A stretch of 64,000 bases of DNA from Emticicia sp031378345 (lineage in GTDB: Bacteria > Bacteroidota > Bacteroidia > Cytophagales > Spirosomataceae): assembly GCA_031378345.1 (NCBI GenBank), contig JANNDY010000039.1, positions 1 through 64,000 on the forward strand. The letters run 5' to 3'. The position numbers and the translations under genes were made by a program. How positions within the stretch are numbered: the stretch's first letter is position 1; every line of letters starts with the position of its first letter. Shown here in pieces: positions 60,947 to 64,000 of the stretch. The notes below the pieces were generated by a model that was given only the letters and a program-made list of their open reading frames with translations, was not told where the DNA came from and ran no database searches.

Positions 60947-62059
60947 ATGCAAACAATCATCACCAATGCCACCGTTCATACTGGCAAAGAAATTATAAAA
61001 AACCAGCCAATTGTCATAGAAAATAGTAGTATTTCTACATCTGAACCAAAGTCTGACGCAACAATTATTGACCTAAATGGCAAGCATATTTCGGCAGGAT
61101 TTATAGATACACATATTAATGGTGGTGAAAAGCTTTATTTTACTCAAAATGCTACTGAAGAAACGCTTCAAGATATTTATGAGTCAAGCTTGAAACTCGG
61201 CACTACGTATGTGTTGCCTACACTCATCACTTCGCCCCTCGAAAATATATTGAAAGGCATTGAAGCTACCCGCAATTTTCAACAGAAAAACCCGTATTCT
61301 GGCGTTCTGGGAATGCACCTCGAAGGTCCATTTTTGAACCTTGCCAAACGTGGAGCTCATTTAGCAGCATACGTCAGAAAACCAAGTAATAATGAGTTGG
61401 AGGAAATTATAAAATACGGCAAAAATGTTATTAAATTAATGACCATTGCTGCCGAAAATTTCACCACAGAACAAGTAGAAATGCTTCTCGAAAGTGGTAT
61501 TAAAATCTCGCTCGGACATTCAAATGCAACTTACAAACAAGCACAAAAGGCTTATAGTCAAGGAATTACACTTTGTACGCACTTGTATAATGCCATGACC
61601 CAAATGGGGCATCGTGAGCCTGGCGTAGTTGGTGCAACCTTTGATAATGCCGATGTTTATGCACCCATTATCTTAGACGGATTTCATTGCGATTATGCAG
61701 CGGCTCGCATTGCCTATAAAATCAAAAAAGACAAGCTTTTCTTGATTTCTGATGCACTTTTCGTTGGTGAAAAAGTTACGCATTTTCAGTGGGAAGAGTT
61801 TGATGCATATTTAGAAAACGGGCAGTATCGAAATTCCGAAGGAAACTTGGCAGGAGCAGCAATTTCGATGGGTGATGCCGTCCGAAATGCGGTGAATCAT
61901 GTTGGAATTTCGCTCGAAGAAGCTATAAAAATGGCAACTATTCGCCCTGCAAAAGCACTTGGAATGGACAAAGGAATAGGGCAAATTGCAGTAGGTTTTC
62001 CTGCAAAATTTACTGTTTTTGATGAAAATTTAACAAGTTTTGAGCCTTTAATATTGTAA
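60947..62059 (+). CDS. nagA: N-acetylglucosamine-6-phosphate deacetylase
   Basis: 370 residues from the ATG at 60947 (MQTIITNATVHTGKEI); the TTG at 60929 is not needed. Amidohydrolase fold: GFIDTHINGG (one metal His is replaced by Asn-type context), HLEGPFLNLAKRGAH with Glu metal ligand, GHSNATYKQA and CTHLYNAMTQM with His ligands, FLISDALF with the catalytic Asp. It deacetylates GlcNAc-6-P for catabolism or cell-wall recycling. glmS at 10575 uses the product's pathway in reverse. No nagB neighbour. Confidence 0.93.
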   Translation: MQTIITNATVHTGKEIIKNQPIVIENSSISTSEPKSDATIIDLNGKHISAGFIDTHINGGEKLYFTQNATEETLQDIYESSLKLGTTYVLPTLITSPLENILKGIEATRNFQQKNPYSGVLGMHLEGPFLNLAKRGAHLAAYVRKPSNNELEEIIKYGKNVIKLMTIAAENFTTEQVEMLLESGIKISLGHSNATYKQAQKAYSQGITLCTHLYNAMTQMGHREPGVVGATFDNADVYAPIILDGFHCDYAAARIAYKIKKDKLFLISDALFVGEKVTHFQWEEFDAYLENGQYRNSEGNLAGAAISMGDAVRNAVNHVGISLEEAIKMATIRPAKALGMDKGIGQIAVGFPAKFTVFDENLTSFEPLIL

Positions 62060-62137
62060 TAAAATTTTGTAAATTGCAATTGTATAAAACCTTTTAGTTC
62101 CAAAAGTCGTTATTCATAGAACCACAACACTATTAAT

Positions 62138-62165
62138 TCGTAAATCGTACTTCGTAAATCGTAAA
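62138..62165. repeat. 14-bp tandem repeat before the MoxR-like gene
   Basis: TTCGTAAATCGTAC then TTCGTAAATCGTAA, directly in the leader 8 bp before the ATG at 62173. Confidence 0.7.
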
Positions 62166-62172
62166 TTTCCTC

Positions 62173-63693
62173 ATGTCTTTCGATAAAAATATATTAAAAA
62201 TAAAAACTCTGGGTGAACTGAAAGCCAGTGGCTATCGTCCAAAATCTATCAAGCAAGAACTTCGTGATAATTTGGTTGAAAAACTCAAAAATAAAGAAAC
62301 AGCTTTCCCAGGAATTTGGGGTTTTGAAGATACCGTTATTCCTGATATTGAAAAGGCAATTCTTTCGATGCACCACATCAATTTATTGGGTTTGCGTGGA
62401 CAAGCAAAGACTCGAATTGCCCGTTTGATGGTCAATTTGTTAGATGAATTTGTGCCAATCGTGGAAGGTTCAGAGCTAAACGACGACCCTCTCGAACCAC
62501 TTTCTCGCTATGCCAAAGATTTAATTGCCGAACAAGGCGATGCTACAAAAATTGCTTGGTTGCCTCGTGGAGAACGATATAACGAAAAATTAGCTACACC
62601 AGATGTGTCAATAGCTGACCTTATCGGTGATGTGGACCCTATCAAAGCTGCAACTTTACGACTGCCATATTCCGACGAGCGAGTGATTCACTTTGGCATG
62701 ATTCCACGCTCACATCGATGTATTTTTGTGATAAACGAATTGCCCGATTTGCAGGCAAGAATTCAGGTTTCTTTGTTCAATATTTTGCAAGAAGGCGATA
62801 TTCAAATTCGTGGATTTAAGTTGAGAATGCCGCTTGATATTCAGTTTGTTTTTACAGCAAATCCTGAGGATTACACTAATCGTGGCAGTATCGTAACACC
62901 TTTGAAAGATAGAATTGATAGCCAAATTGTAACACACTACCCAAAATCCATTAAAATTGGACGAAAGATTACTGAGCAAGAGGCTGTTATAAAAGATGGT
63001 CAGAAAAAAATTGCTGTCAATGACATTTTGAAAGATTTGATAGAACAAATTGCCGTTGAAGCTCGACAAAGCGAATATGTTGATGCCAAAAGTGGTGTTT
63101 CGGCTCGTATGACGATTTCGGCTTACGAAAATCTGTTGAGTTCGGCCGAAAGACGTTCGTTAATTAATGGCGAAAAAAGTGTAAACGCCAGAGTATCAGA
63201 TGTTTATGGAGCAATTGCAGCCATCAATGGTAAAATAGAATTGGTATATGAGGGTGAGGTTGAAGGTCCAGTTTATGTTGCCCAAAGCCTCATCGGGAAA
63301 GCTATGCGTACTGAATTTTTGAAATATTTTCCAAATCCTGAGTCTGTAAAAAAGAAAAAAACAGGTAAAAATCCTTTCAATCAAACCTCCAATTGGTTTG
63401 GTGAAGGAAATGTAATTGATTTTTCAAATGACCTTTCTGACCGAGAATATCGAGCCAGACTAAAAACGATTGAAGGTTTGGAAGAATTGGTAGAAGGCTA
63501 TCACCCACGCTTGGGTGAAGACGATAAATTATTTTTGATGGAATTTGCCTTACATGGTTTGGCTGAATATTCACTCATCAGCAAGCAAAATTTGGATACA
63601 GGTTTGCAATTCAAAGATTTATTAGACAGTATGTTCGACCCAAACAAAATGAAATTTGATGACGATGAAGAAGATGATTTTAGAAAGTTTTGA
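62173..63693 (+). CDS. MoxR/BchI-type AAA+ ATPase with altered Walker motifs
   Basis: 506 residues. It starts with LGELKASGYRPKSIKQELRDNL, then a P-loop-like GLRGQAKT at 73-80, where Ala replaces the Gly before Lys. Walker B-like CIFVINEL at 183-190 has Asn for Asp. Other AAA+ parts are present: RVIHFGMIPRSHRCIFVINELPDLQ, FNILQEGDIQIRGF, FVFTANPEDYTNRGSIVTPLKDRI (sensor 1/arginine finger). Proteins of this kind act with a VWA-domain partner; none is visible before the window ends. Whether nucleotide is hydrolysed is open. Confidence 0.88.
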   Translation: MSFDKNILKIKTLGELKASGYRPKSIKQELRDNLVEKLKNKETAFPGIWGFEDTVIPDIEKAILSMHHINLLGLRGQAKTRIARLMVNLLDEFVPIVEGSELNDDPLEPLSRYAKDLIAEQGDATKIAWLPRGERYNEKLATPDVSIADLIGDVDPIKAATLRLPYSDERVIHFGMIPRSHRCIFVINELPDLQARIQVSLFNILQEGDIQIRGFKLRMPLDIQFVFTANPEDYTNRGSIVTPLKDRIDSQIVTHYPKSIKIGRKITEQEAVIKDGQKKIAVNDILKDLIEQIAVEARQSEYVDAKSGVSARMTISAYENLLSSAERRSLINGEKSVNARVSDVYGAIAAINGKIELVYEGEVEGPVYVAQSLIGKAMRTEFLKYFPNPESVKKKKTGKNPFNQTSNWFGEGNVIDFSNDLSDREYRARLKTIEGLEELVEGYHPRLGEDDKLFLMEFALHGLAEYSLISKQNLDTGLQFKDLLDSMFDPNKMKFDDDEEDDFRKF

Positions 63694-63699
63694 TTTTTC

Positions 63700-63735
63700 A
63701 AGAAAGGCTTCGTTTTGAACGAAGCCTTTCTTTTT
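63700..63735 (+). terminator. Terminator of the MoxR-like gene
   Basis: AGAAAGGCTTCGTT / AACGAAGCCTTTCT with loop TTG, then T5. Confidence 0.9.
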
Positions 63736-63791
63736 ATAAGTTTTCATTTTGGCATAAGTTTTGAAGTTCATTTTCAAAATACAAATGTAAA

Positions 63792-64000
63792 ATGAAGAAA
63801 ACACTTCTATTTTCGATTGCTTTCCTTATAATTATTAGGGCAAATTCACAGGATTTGCACTTGAGAGGTATTGCATCTAACTATATTCAAACTGGAAAAA
63901 TCACCAAAAAACTGAGTTATAATATTCACGTTTTGTCTGTTGTGAATACATCTAATTTGAAAATCGGCGAAAAAACCTTTCCTTCAGGGCATGTTCATTT
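63792..64000 (+). CDS. Exported protein, N-terminal part only
   Basis: ATG at 63792 and open to the window edge (69 residues). MKKTLLFSIAFLIIIRANSQ is a signal peptide; the following LHLRGIASNYIQTGKITKKL and VVNTSNLKIGEK look like the first strands of a beta-barrel of the DUF2490 kind. Too little is visible for a firm family. Confidence 0.6.
   Translation, partial: MKKTLLFSIAFLIIIRANSQDLHLRGIASNYIQTGKITKKLSYNIHVLSVVNTSNLKIGEKTFPSGHVH

Noticed and set aside
1..64000. CRISPR array, tRNA or rRNA genes, phage or integron
   Set aside because: No regularly spaced repeats, no TTCGA-type tRNA arms in the gaps, no integrase or structural phage genes were seen by eye.

Overview
The window looks like chromosomal DNA of a Bacteroidota bacterium, most likely a free-living Cytophagales relative. 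The grounds are the A+T-rich base composition, promoters of the TAnnTTTG (-7) / TTG (-33) type with no clear Shine-Dalgarno sites, and family content typical of that group: SusC-like plug motifs, M56/BlaI pairs, a DUF4270 lipoprotein, a short GT5 glycogen-synthase-like protein, a PVC-type cytochrome, IorA/IorB-like molybdo-enzyme subunits and the MSA/ICL glyoxylate shunt. The genus is not resolved. I see no rRNA, tRNA, CRISPR array, prophage or integron.

Layout. 1-99: edge of a probable transposase. 112-4686: a leftward BlaI / M56-sensor / TonB-domain operon with two matching palindromes on its promoter; one M56 gene is split by an in-frame stop. 4824-7122: GT5-like protein and DUF4270 lipoprotein. 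7133-10207: glyoxylate shunt (aceB-aceA) behind a strictly symmetric four-half-site operator. 10458-16624: glmS, a LysM transglycosylase, gatA, tatA, DUF1232. 16852-23547: mdh, an outer-membrane protein, threonine aldolase, Na+/solute symporter, clpS and an oxidoreductase. 23597-30359: a 175-bp palindromic element, hemN, a PH-like/AAA fusion, a Nudix-type regulator next to an Fe-S photolyase, and an ABC ATPase that carries a palindromic repeat inside its reading frame. 30772-37690: metK, an NlpC/P60 hydrolase, a large PVC-type cytochrome c and an eight-repeat PQQ-like propeller. 37902-43583: an ATPase/nuclease preceded by four repeat half-sites, DUF1697, ffh, a tyrosinase and a free-standing copy of its C-terminal domain. 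43698-48957: an esterase, the IorA/IorB-like pair, a possible toxin-antitoxin-like pair, a PNPOx-like protein and a small membrane protein. 49025-55273: TonB-dependent receptor, coiled-coil protein, ABC-F ATPase, ATE-like aminoacyl-transferase. 55531-64000: SMP-30 and TIM-barrel sugar genes, DUF1801, gltA, ribE, DUF1684, nagA, a MoxR-like ATPase and the start of one more gene.

How it fits together. Citrate synthase, malate dehydrogenase, isocitrate lyase and malate synthase are all here, so most of an acetate-growth cycle is encoded in the window, though in separate transcription units. ClpS and an ATE-like transferase are the two ends of a possible N-degron route. Small palindromic repeats of several families lie between genes, and one lies within a gene. 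Most genes are ordinary. The points most worth a second look are the BlaI operon, the aceBA operator, the in-frame palindromic insertion and the small two-gene module at 47501-48200.
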